In this document: positions 34,131 to 43,772 of the stretch, piece after piece
Layout: every line of letters begins with the position of its first letter
Position numbering within the stretch: position 1 is the first letter of the stretch
From: Pyronema omphalodes
Taxonomy: Eukaryota > Ascomycota > Pezizomycetes > Pezizales > Pyronemataceae
DNA: 64,000 nucleotides
NCBI GenBank assembly: GCA_024516155.1
Contig: JAJJXM010000065.1
Location: 62,001 to 126,000, forward strand
Direction of reading: 5' to 3'
Translations under genes and position numbers: made by a program
Notes under the pieces: generated by a model
The model's input: the letters and a program-made list of their open reading frames with translations, nothing else
Told to the model about the DNA's origin: nothing
The model's database searches: none

Positions 34131-34725
34131 ATGACAACCCCCAAGTCCGTCCCCCCTATCCCCCATCCCCCGCTCCAGCTAACCCCCCCCCCGCAGAATC
34201 CACACATACCACTGCACCTCCTGCAGTCTCTTCCTCCTCTCAACAACCCACAACCTGCACACCCTCCCCGTGCGCGCATCCCCATCCAAAGATACCTCAA
34301 GAATCCTCCCGTTCCCTGCGTTTCTCCAGAACCCCGGGGCGTTGTCTTCACATTCTGAACCTTCCGCGGAATCGTTTTCGGTTTTATTGGGGGTTGCGAG
34401 CGGTGGCGGGGCGAGCGTAGCGAGCTCCGGGGGCTCGGGGAACTCAGGGAACTTAGGGAACTCAGCGAGCTCCAGTGGGGCCGGCAGGGCGGGCTTTGCT
34501 ACAGGAACAGGGGGCTTTGCTACAGGAATAGGAACAGGAACAGGAAAAGTGGTAGTGGCAAGAGAAGATGGGTTTGAGAAGAGGATATTGTATAGATGTG
34601 GGAGATGTAAAGTAGTGGTTGGGTATGCGTTGGAAGGGAAGGGGTGGTTGTATTTGTTGCCGGAAGGGTTTGTGGAGACTGGGAGGTTGATGGGGGAGGT
34701 TGAGAGGGGGGAGAGGGGGGAGTGA
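34131..34725 (+). CDS. STEEP1 (CXorf56/UPF0428)-like zinc protein
   Basis: Exon 1 is only 34131-34144 (MTTPK split). The 52-nt intron 34145-34196 has a GTCCGT donor, a GCTAAC branch and a CCGCAG acceptor. Exon 2 is 34197-34725; total 180 aa. Two short cysteine motifs frame a linker: HTYHCTSCSLFLL near the start and LYRCGRCKVVVGYAL towards the end. Between them lie a THNLHTLPVR..S..ILP stretch and a Gly/Ser/Ala-rich low-complexity insert. After the second pair comes YLLPEGFVETGRL. Human STEEP1 has the same order: YYCLCGQ, LEKLPMRP.D..R, then KKCAKCGLPLFYQ and a terminal hydrophobic strand. In animals STEEP1 aids ER exit of STING; the fungal role is unknown and such a role cannot be transferred. 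The 210-codon antisense frame over this gene is a shadow. Confidence 0.7.
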
Positions 34726-35454
34726 AGGTATGGGGGGGGGAGTGAGGGGGATGGGTTTATGGGAGCATATTTGGATTCATTACTGATGGCGTGTACTACG
34801 GAATATGGCATTGGCGGAAAATAATAGATTCAGCGGTTTAAGATTTTAGGTTTCATGTTAGGTTTTTCTTGTTTCTTTTTTTTCTTTTTCTTGTCTTTAA
34901 GCAGATCTGGGATAATTCTGTTTGCAAAGTGTCGTTTTGTAATCAGTTCCAGTATGGCTGGAATATGGGTTGGGACCATGGTTTCTTTGAAATCTTCCCC
35001 CCAGCTGTACTTTCCCCATCATTATTGCCCATTGCCTCCGGTCACAATCGTGGATTGTAGAAATAGTTCTCAGATTTGACCGCCGGCGCGTTTTGAGGGG
35101 AAATATGCGGGGAAACCAGCACTGGGAGCAAGGTGACAATTGCCCCACACGTAGCCCCTCCGTAGAATCACCATTCCATATTCAAATCACCAAAGTGCAA
35201 GGCGCCACAAGAACCGGCAGTCGGTAGGATCTAGCTCTCAAATTCGGGCCGAAAATCACTCGTCTCGTTATCCACCGTAGTAAAGCCGTAAATTGCCGAG
35301 TCGATTTCTCATTAAAACACAATTTCCGAAGATCTGACGTCAACACACATTCCGGTATAATCGTAGCAGGCAGCAGCAGCTCAATCGCATTTGATAACAT
35401 CCATTCGTTCCAATTTTTTACACCACCAATCTATACAAAGGTATTCGAAACGAT
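34726..35454. other. intergenic between convergent genes, no gene seen
   Basis: About 730 bp with short ORFs only. Confidence 0.5.
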
Positions 35455-35784
35455 TTAGTGCTTAGCAGCGGGCTTGGACTCCTTCTCGGCCTGAGCGAGG
35501 AACTCCCTGTAGCAACATCTCCGTCAGCGCAATTCTTCGTAATATCGTAGGCCGTAACTACACGTACTTGATGAACTTCTCCTCGTCGTCGGACTTGGCG
35601 GCGATGGGGGGAGTGGTCTTCTTCTCTCCTCCGGACAAGGAGAGGGTAGCGATGGCGGCGGTTCCACCAAGGGTAGCCATGGCGAGCTAGATCGTCAGCC
35701 GGGCGTGTTTCTGTGATTCCGGAGCGGGAGAATTACGACGTGAGATCCGACCTGACGGCCAAAGACGTTGAAGTAGGCGACCAT
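35455..35784 (-). CDS. ATP19: mitochondrial ATP synthase subunit k
   Basis: Three small exons: 35752-35784, 35568-35686 and 35455-35506 (67 aa). Introns have GTCGGA and GTACGT donors and CTAG and ACAG acceptors. The protein begins MVAYFNVFGRQLAMATLGG, then a short hydrophobic stretch, KKTTPPIAAKSDDEEKFI, and a Lys/Glu C-terminus. This order (an N-terminal aromatic/GR segment, one membrane helix with A..TLG, a lysine/proline linker, then DDEEKFI..FL) is that of yeast Atp19, a small subunit associated with dimeric F1Fo ATP synthase in the inner membrane. The gene is too short and too split to show up as a long ORF. The AT-rich leader and C-ending codons suggest strong expression. Confident. Confidence 0.88.
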
Positions 35785-36158
35785 TTTTGTTGATGTGGTT
35801 GTGGGGGTGAGATGTGCGATGTATGCGGGCGGGTGAAGGGAGTGGTGGAGATGAGGAAATTGTCGGTATCGGGTGCGGCTCTTTGGGTAGTGTGGCGGGG
35901 GTGAACTTCAAGATTGTGGCGGTGCACAGACACACGCATCATATCTAGATGAAGATGCCAAATAACAACAAACAAACAATCTTCACTCAATACGCAGCAA
36001 ACCAAAAATTTATAATAATATTACAAAACCCCATCGCTACGCTCTACTTATCCTACAGCGATAATAAAATCTAAAACTCCGTACAAATCATGTGGTACAC
36101 CCAGAGTACAGAAAACGCCGTCTAAAATCCCTTCAAGTATGCCTCGCTAGATGCAAAT
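35785..36158. other. short intergenic, no gene seen
   Basis: Upstream side of ATP19 and 3' flank of the MTP18-like gene, both transcribed leftwards. A/T-rich at 35940-36110. Confidence 0.5.
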
Positions 36159-36803
36159 CTATAACTCCTTCTCCTTGTGCTCTGCCTTACCAGCTCCAAA
36201 AGCCTCGAATCCCTTGTGGAAGACCCACTCAACAGCGTGCTCGACCGGCTCGTCGAACATGTAGGGAAGCGCGGGGACGACTCCGAGACCGAGACCGATA
36301 GGCGCCCAGGTACGGAGAGTCTTGTTCTGCGCGTTCTTAAACGCCTGTCCAGAGTACTTGACAACGGAGTGGATGGTAAAAGCGGGAAGTCCCATAGAGG
36401 CGATTCCCTGGAACAAAGCTCTCTGGACCATCACGGTCTTGAAATCTTCAATCGGCGCAACGGGAGCAGCATCCGGCGCGGTCTGCTTCTGGTGCGCCTT
36501 GTATCCCTCGTTCGCGACATCTCCCAAAAGGTAGAGCCATGAAACACCGTAGGCTCCCTTAACAAGATATGGGTGGGCTACGGGGCGGAAAGATTCACCG
36601 ATGTCGGAAGTGTAGGCGACGTAACGATGAGCAGATGCGAGGATAGTTTTGGCACGAGCGGCGTATGCTGCATATCGTAACTCGGTTTCGGTGGTGTCCG
36701 GCGCGCTGTAACTTGTTAGAGAGGTAAATATCTAGGGGTATGGGGAGACGAACTTGCCGTCAACAATCTTGTCAATAGTAGTTTCGTTGCGGTTAGAGGC
36801 CAT
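36159..36803 (-). CDS. mitochondrial fission process protein 1 (MTP18/MTFP1 family)
   Basis: Two exons, 36754-36803 and 36159-36705, give 198 aa. The acceptor TTACAG is good. The donor is best read as GTTCGT, which keeps phase; a GC-AG donor two bases earlier does not. Family landmarks: RYVAYTSDIGESFRP near residue 45, VKGAYGVSWLYLLGDVANEGYK, a variable Ala/Pro loop, VQRALFQGIASMGLPAFTIHSVV, then WAPIGLGLGVVPALPYMFDEPVEHAVEW. This is the order found in human MTFP1 (R.....E.GE.FR, YG.....L.D...KG, Q..AS...P.FTI, P...GLG.....P....P.D..V). Known: an inner-membrane protein with several helices that affects mitochondrial division. It is adjacent and in the same direction as ATP19. The call is good; exact exon 1 end less so. 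Confidence 0.85.
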
Positions 36804-38400
36804 GGTGATGTCTGTTAAGGGTGTATGGAGTTTGGGGAGCGTGAAGCGTGAAGCGTTAAAGGGACCTCGTGTGGCTCAGTCAATTTATTCGGCCCGATGA
36901 CGTCAGCCGGTATCTCCCGGCCTTTCTGAATCAAGGTCTACAAAGGCATCTGACCAAATTGAATAACGTACACTGCAAACCAAAGTCGCCGTATTAAATA
37001 TTTACTCCAATTGCCGTAGCCGATCCGAAAATAATGTGAGCCAAAATGTAATTTAAAATTCCCTACTGGCCGAACATCCGTCCGCAGAGATGAAATTCCT
37101 CAAAAAAAGCCAAACAAAACAAACACCTTCCACAACACGGGAAATAGAAAGTTTAACTGCTCCATATCATGAATAGAATTTCCATAAATCAATATCTATC
37201 ACGTATATTCTCTGAAAGCATCATGGTATCACTAGGCTTTCGATAGCAATATCTCCATCATGGTTTCACTTTCGGCACAATCCTCTCCATCATTCGTTAT
37301 CACACAATCCAATATCGTACCAAAAACTGCTATATGAAGTCCAGTGAATAAGACACGCAAGACCATATCCTGGCCGCAATCAATAATAATCGAATCGGAT
37401 TCCAAGAGAGACGTACCTTTTTATTATATTCAAGCTCCCCTGCTATTATCAGCGAAGCTCATGTATTCTTTTTGATCCGGCTGATTGATATTTGAAAGTT
37501 TGGCCTTGACATTGATCCACTAGAGCTGTTGATAGGTACATGCCAACGTAATGAAAAAGCATCCATCCCCAAACGTCGATGGATTCTTAATTGATTTTCG
37601 GTGGTAACGAATTTTACAGGCCTCGTAAACCTGAATAACATAAGAATTTGAATGGGCTTTACATTTAGCTCGATGCATTTATTTAGAATTCGGAATTCTG
37701 GCACAGCTTTTCTCCAATGATTACGTCTAGGATAAGGTGTCGATTCAATATTTAAAGAAGAGGCTTACTCAGGGTTGCCCTCTTCATTTTAATTGTAACA
37801 CATATACTCTGCAATTTATTGACGGGCACTGGCCAAGCTGATGCATTTATCCTCATAAGCACCGTCCTTTTGAATTTTTTGCTCTCCGCATCATACTTTG
37901 ATTGACTTCAACGCGGTTGATTCTCAGAATTAGACACTCTAGAGCGGAGGGATCCAAATCAAGCAAGTTAGCTAGGAAATATCTCAATAATTCAGGAATT
38001 CTCTGATTAGATGGTTTCTTGGGCTGGCGTATAGCGGGTTGTAACTCAATCATAAACTGGTGTAATTCGACATCCTTTATCTGGATTAGGACGTATCTGC
38101 CGACATAGCCCAAAACGTTTTCCACTACAAAAGAAAACGATCTGATAATATATGTCGCATATCTTTTTCGAAGTATGTATAAGTTTAGTATTTCAACTGT
38201 AACTTAACACAACAAGAATCTCTTACTCCCAGATGGATAATATCTACACGCTCCGCTGACTTTCAACTAAAACTGTCATATTATACCACCATTAATGCCG
38301 TCTGTATATCATGAGGCAAAGTAAAATTCCAGATTATTCAGATCATTCATGCCGGACTAAAAGAAATACATGAGGGGAAACACAAAACGCAGATATCCCA
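36804..38400. other. gene-poor; right end shared with the copy A locus
   Basis: 1.6 kb without a supportable gene. From about 38300 the sequence is similar to 17680-17789, the 3' flank of copy A. Confidence 0.5.
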
Positions 38401-40536
38401 TCACATTGGTACCGTTAATTCCTTCACAAGATCAAGTAGAGCATCATTTTCCTGATCCTCATGAATCGACCGACGATCAGCATTCAAATTTGTAACGAAA
38501 AACTGTTCCAATCTCTCCGTAGTCCATTCCAAAAAGACCGCCGATGCAATTTTCACCCCCATCCAAAGAAGTTCATGTTCTCGATGCGGCCAGTGCACAT
38601 CCCTATCGAATTCGAAAAAAGAAATCCTCGATATCCCTTGTTCATTTAATGCGTTATTTAGATTTTTGTCTATGATTTGTATAGCTGGATTTCCTTGGTT
38701 GCGTACGGTCATAGCCCGCCAATACCATGCTTTCAGTGGAATGAAAAAGGCCTCCATAGGATTGGGATAGTCAGAATTCGCTACGGAAACAACTATTTCG
38801 AATGGTTGCCGCCATACGCCAGAAGAGAATAATAACTCTGAGAAGATGATTCGTGCAAGTGGGTTAACAGTTGGTCCATTGTCTTCTAATGAGTCCTCGG
38901 AGAGCTCGAACGGTACTAAGCGACGTTTTCGAAGTCTTATTGTCAGGGACAAAACACTTTTGAGAAATTCTTCGTTGTTATATATCGAAACAGGTTTTAA
39001 TAACCTGGAAGATCTGTGGTTGTAGACAACTCTATAATAATGCGGTCCAATAAGTGCAGGTGATTTGAGACGCTTGATATACTCGTTTGATGCCACGGCT
39101 GGGTTTAGCGTAGATAAACCCTCCTGTGATTTTTCCTGCATTCTATTGAACACGCGCTGTTCATCTTTAAAGATTAGATCTGCTCGCGCAGATACGGTCC
39201 CTAGAACACTTTCGAATGGATATGGTTGCGGTCTTATTTCTTCACTTTTCCCGAGCTCAAGTTTATCGGGTACAAACCATGCTCTTGCCACGGATGAAAT
39301 TGCCGATGTAAATAGAATTGCCAATGCCGCCCACCATTCTGATTTTCTCAAGCCCAGATAAAGTGCCACATATCCTATGACCATCGTAAGAACCGTGACA
39401 TCCGTGAGGACTCTGACGCTACTTCCTCGTGAGGGTCGGTTCAAGGAAATAGATGATACAACCACAGCCTGTGGACAAAAGGAAAGATCTGATCCTTCGC
39501 GGATTCGATGTGAATAGAAGCCAGCTCGGATTGCTGATAAAGGTTTTAGGTCGATTGTGATTTCGTCGGATGCTGCATCTACCAGACGTGCAGTAATAAA
39601 GCTGCCGATTGTTGATATGGCCAATCCTGCGGAAACAAGAGCGCAATTCTGCGCATCTCTTTGAATCCACCAATTCATGACTATTATGACCACATTTGTC
39701 AGAGTACAAAATACGGCCACAAAGATCCGTGCAGCGTCGGTAAAAATATTGTCGAGACAATGACTAGCGGTTAAATCCAGAGAAACGTCGGTCCAAGAGG
39801 CAAAAATAGCTGCGCATGCATCACATTCATCATCCGCCAAACGTTGTATCACCTTATCATTAAGATTAGAAGATCTCCAGAATGCCGAAGATACCTTTCT
39901 AACTTTTTCCACTGCGTCATCTCCCCCGGCTCGGAAACATGCAACAGTCGTTTTTTGCCATTCTCGATTGTATTGTTGACTGGCACTTGACACATTTCCA
40001 AGAATAATTGGGCCCATAACTGGAATTATTCCGGCCACATATTCCAGAACCACTCGTGCATTCCCCTCCTTCCTTCCATGGACATAAAACATTGCCAAAT
40101 CATCCAGACTGGGATTTGTCGTTTGTTCCAGGCATCCATTTTTCAACTCAATACCAACATCCCCAGCAGAAACACTCGTAACATCCGCCAAAACCTCTGC
40201 CCGAGGCTCAAACTGTCTTCCAATCAACCGTTTGACCGTTTTCGTGCCATTGAGTCGAACCAAGGTGGTAACCGCAGTCACAAGTCCAATTGGCCCGGCG
40301 GCGTATAAAAGATGATGAGAGGTTCGACACATAATTTTGAAGTATGCTTTGACATGTTTTTCGCCGGCTAGGACAAGGAGTGGTGCGATATTTGCGACAA
40401 CAGTTGCCCAGGCATCAGCTGAGGTACCGATTGCTGTGTCGCTGGCTCCAAAGGTGGGTTCGATGAAGGTCATCAGTGATAGAATGATGAGAATACGGCG
40501 CGAAATCCCCAGCTGGGAAATCTTTATAGACTCCAT
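38401..40536 (-). CDS. polytopic membrane protein, copy B (paralogue of 17790-19925)
   Basis: A 711-aa single-exon frame, identical in length to copy A, from the ATG at 40536. The N-terminal about 330 residues are nearly identical to copy A. The C-terminal third is clearly more diverged (for example SGWEFREHDYLWMAVK in A, VHWPHREHELLWMGVK in B). Membrane segments are in the same places. Upstream, copy A's open frame continues through HELNLSVLD, but in copy B the equivalent Glu codon is a TAA, so any shared upstream exon in this frame must start after it. It is in the same orientation as A, about 20 kb away. A TIR transposon lies about 310 bp upstream of the ATG. Function unknown. Confidence 0.75.
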   Translation of the reverse strand: MESIKISQLGISRRILIILSLMTFIEPTFGASDTAIGTSADAWATVVANIAPLLVLAGEKHVKAYFKIMCRTSHHLLYAAGPIGLVTAVTTLVRLNGTKTVKRLIGRQFEPRAEVLADVTSVSAGDVGIELKNGCLEQTTNPSLDDLAMFYVHGRKEGNARVVLEYVAGIIPVMGPIILGNVSSASQQYNREWQKTTVACFRAGGDDAVEKVRKVSSAFWRSSNLNDKVIQRLADDECDACAAIFASWTDVSLDLTASHCLDNIFTDAARIFVAVFCTLTNVVIIVMNWWIQRDAQNCALVSAGLAISTIGSFITARLVDAASDEITIDLKPLSAIRAGFYSHRIREGSDLSFCPQAVVVSSISLNRPSRGSSVRVLTDVTVLTMVIGYVALYLGLRKSEWWAALAILFTSAISSVARAWFVPDKLELGKSEEIRPQPYPFESVLGTVSARADLIFKDEQRVFNRMQEKSQEGLSTLNPAVASNEYIKRLKSPALIGPHYYRVVYNHRSSRLLKPVSIYNNEEFLKSVLSLTIRLRKRRLVPFELSEDSLEDNGPTVNPLARIIFSELLFSSGVWRQPFEIVVSVANSDYPNPMEAFFIPLKAWYWRAMTVRNQGNPAIQIIDKNLNNALNEQGISRISFFEFDRDVHWPHREHELLWMGVKIASAVFLEWTTERLEQFFVTNLNADRRSIHEDQENDALLDLVKELTVPM

Positions 40537-40845
40537 GATTTCGGCGCAGATGGAAGCTGTTCGTGGGCCAGAAATGGCTTTTTCGTATTTGTCTAGTACG
40601 CTAAGATTTAGTTAATGAAGCTTAGCTGAGTCGATCAAGAGTTATATCATGGTTCTATTTTTGAGAAACGATGATAGGTGATGGATACACCGGGCACCGC
40701 AAATGAGCGCGAGAACGTAGGCCAAGGAAAATCTCGTACCTAGTATTTAGACGACTCTGTACAATGAATCAAAACCACAGTATTTATTCCTGGTGCGCAT
40801 TGAAACTTGCACAACTTTAAGGATGACAACACGCGCGCGAGGCTG

Positions 40846-41871
40846 ATAGCTACGGCAACGCATCTGTACATGGAGGGACAAAAAAACTTTGCATTTTTAA
40901 TTTGCATTTTTAATTTTCATTTTTCAGGTTTCATCTGTTGCAGCGCAACGACACAGCCACACTGCTGACTAGGGTTACCCTAACCCTGCTCTCCCCAGCT
41001 CTCCTCTGCTCTTCTTTTCTCTCACCTTCTCTCCTCACCGCTCTACTTCCCTCATCACCGCTCCTCTTCTCTGCCCCGTTTCACTCATCCCCGCTCCCCT
41101 CCGCCTCTCTCACTTCGCCCTAGCCTTTGCCCTCTTCTTTTCAGACTTCTCCACTCCTCTCTCTTTAGTTTTCGTCTCATCCTTTTCTCTTCTTCCTCTC
41201 ACTTCCTCTATCCGGCTTTTCTGGCTCAATACTCATTTCTCGCTTTTGCTGTCCGTCGGCTCTCTAGGTACTTAATTCTGTATCTGTCTTTAGTATTTGT
41301 TTTTCACAGTATTATAGTACGTCTTGTTCGATCAGAACTGCTTCATGCTCGTTCTCAGATTTGATCAGTGTTTCCCAACCTATTCTTCTTCCTTCCGAGT
41401 CATCCTCCATAGCGGGAGCATTGGTTACCTGTATCCACTCTGCGGTGGCAATCTTGGTAGTAGAGACCATGGTGGAGAAGACTCTGGTGCATGACGCCGA
41501 GAAAAGACAGACCTGAGATATAGAGGTACAGGATAACATTCTAAAATAACACATAACACGTAAATTCAACATTTCATCCATCTATGAATGCCCAAGTAAA
41601 GTATCACGCTGTGTCTTCAAGCGTTGAAGCAAAACCGCATCTCTGCGCAGTGCAGCAGCGGTACGCGCTTGCGATTTTGTGATGCGCATCTGTCAGTGTT
41701 TTAGTCAGCGGTGTGGCTGCGTCGTTGTGGCGACAATTGATTTTGGTAGGTGGGCACTCTTCCTCTGTTGCACTGCTGCGTTGCAACCGATGAAAAGTGA
41801 AAAGTGTAAATGCAAATTAAAAATGCAAAGTTTTTTTGTCCCTCCATGTACAGATGCGTTGCCGTAGATAG
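40846..41871. mobile_element. TIR DNA transposon (non-autonomous, MITE-like) in the copy B upstream flank
   Basis: The element spans 40850-41867 (1,018 bp). Its first 60 bp (40850-40909, starting CTACGGCAACGCATC) are the exact reverse complement of its last 60 bp (41808-41867). ATAG flanks both sides (40846-40849, 41868-41871), a 4-bp target duplication. Copy A's upstream flank, which lacks the element, reads through at the matching GCTGATAG. The interior has a long pyrimidine-rich strand (about 40985-41230) and an 89-codon minus-strand ORF (41312-41581) with no transposase feature. Perfect TIRs imply recent activity, using a transposase from elsewhere. I cannot name the superfamily. Confidence 0.88.
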
Positions 41872-43772
41872 CACTATGCATGCATATGTAAATACAGGGA
41901 AATCCTCCAGGCAGCCATGTTGATATTTTACTATTCGGGGATCCCTGAAAGAACCTGGCCAGTGGTATTAGGCTTTTCGGAGTGTGCTCCGCTGCAACAA
42001 CGGATTTTCATGCACCCAGGATGTATATGTATTTATATCTGTGATTTTTGGCCTAGCGAGTTATACATACAGCTCTAGGACAACCATCGCCAGTAATATC
42101 GGTATGTACCATTGCGAACTTTGTGGTTTATATTATACCGTCTATTGAACTGTTCTTATCCAGGGCATGTAGTTTTCAGCATGAGACAAAACAGTACGAG
42201 ACTGCACTTAGTCTCGAGCTATCTCGTCTCGCAGCAGACAGATCTCGCCAATTTCGAGATGGAGAAACGCTCGAGACTTGAAGTGATCGTCCATGATGCC
42301 ACTTTTTATTCCTTTCACAACGCCAGAACCACCCGATGCCATTTTTACTATATTTTCCCACCCCACCACTGTAGCTATTTGTAATTCGATAATACATACA
42401 TAACTGCTTTTCTCACGGCGCTGACAGGCTTGCTCCATATTCCAACTAGGAATTTGTAGACCTCAGTGGAAATCTCTTGAAGAGATCTGGTACTGGTAAT
42501 CGAAGTGGTACTGAGGGTACTATCCACATTGGCAGTGGTAATGGGAGACACCAAACGAGACATCATGGCAAGAATAACTTTGAGGTATAAAGGTCTAAGT
42601 GTGGCTGGCCGCGTAGTAGAAATGTAGCGATTGTAGGGTCACGGACTCGCGGTTTGGAAGAGAGAACTCAGTAATACATTCCAGGGTTTTTCTCGTGAGT
42701 TTCACTGGCAACTTGAATATACACCCTCCGAGTATTGCTACCTAGCCATGATATGTACCAGCTTCTTCCAAATAACGACCAAGATTATCTCGTGACTTTA
42801 TAAGATGAGCCTGGAGAAATCTTGTCTGTTTGAAAATAAGTTTCGTCTGGTCTGGGAATGTTTTTTTTGGAGACGAATACCCGAGCGTCTGGTCTCATGT
42901 GGATCATCAAGGGTATGGCAATCTACCACCTAATTTCCACTCAAACGCATCCACGATTTCCTCTCATACTTTTGATCACCACAAATTTCGTCTCGCAACT
43001 CTTTAGATATATAGCTCTTAGTTTCCATTATGGTTTCGCAGGTCACCCCCCCCCCCCCCTCCCCCTTTGCACCCCTCAACCTCGCGCCCTACCGGAGGTC
43101 CACACAATTCATCTAGTCACTCTACTACAGTCTCGCTCTTCACTCGAAATCAGCAATCTAGTCCTCCAGCAGGACCTAGGCTATCAGTGTTTTGGATACC
43201 GTGATGCCGGTCTCCAAGGTCACGCACAGTCCTTGCATCCCAGCGCGAAAACTTTGGGTTATTGTTGGGAATGGTGGGTGCGTGAATGAATCAATGGGTG
43301 GATTATATTATGGGTAGGTCTGAAAATGGATGGGTAAAATCAAACATTACAGGCCTAAAAATTGGGACTCGAGGGAGTAGATAATCGGTTTAATGGGGTT
43401 TGTGTAAAAAAGCATCATGAATTATCACTTGTGCTAGATGGAGGAACAGTGAAATTTCGAATGCAGTATTTCTTTTCTTTGTCTTCTTCTTTTGCATATG
43501 CTTTCTGTTCTTCATGTTATTCTATGTTATCCATAGCTTATGCTACAAGAATATCATAACATCGTAGTATAATTATCTACATCCCAATGTCTAAACTGCT
43601 TCCACCCATCGAAACAAGAGCGAGAAATCCACACCATATCATGATAAACAAGTTACCAAGTATGTCAGTCATCTATGCTATGCCATTGTTTTATTCGTCC
43701 GTTTCAGAATACTCTAATAGAAGTCTCAAAAACCATTGCGGCCCAACCATGCACTGTCGTTCATCTATATCA
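41872..43772. other. displaced upstream flank of copy B, then gene-poor DNA
   Basis: 41868 to about 42060 continues the flank homologous to 20244-20400 (GGGAAATCCTC.AGGCAGCCATG..., GAAAGAACCTGGCCA), now separated from the gene by the transposon. From 42060 to 43772 no gene is supported. A 14-bp poly-C run sits near 43049. Confidence 0.6.

Noticed and set aside
34179..34811. 210-codon minus-strand ORF
   Set aside because: Antisense to the STEEP1-like gene. Pro/Ala-rich shadow with no domain.
40971..40987. Possible interstitial telomere
   Set aside because: Only two to three telomere units in near-palindromic arrangement inside a transposon, too short for an old chromosome end.
42375..42566. 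63-codon minus-strand ORF
   Set aside because: Looks faintly coding but is short, unlike anything known, and lacks a counterpart beside copy A.
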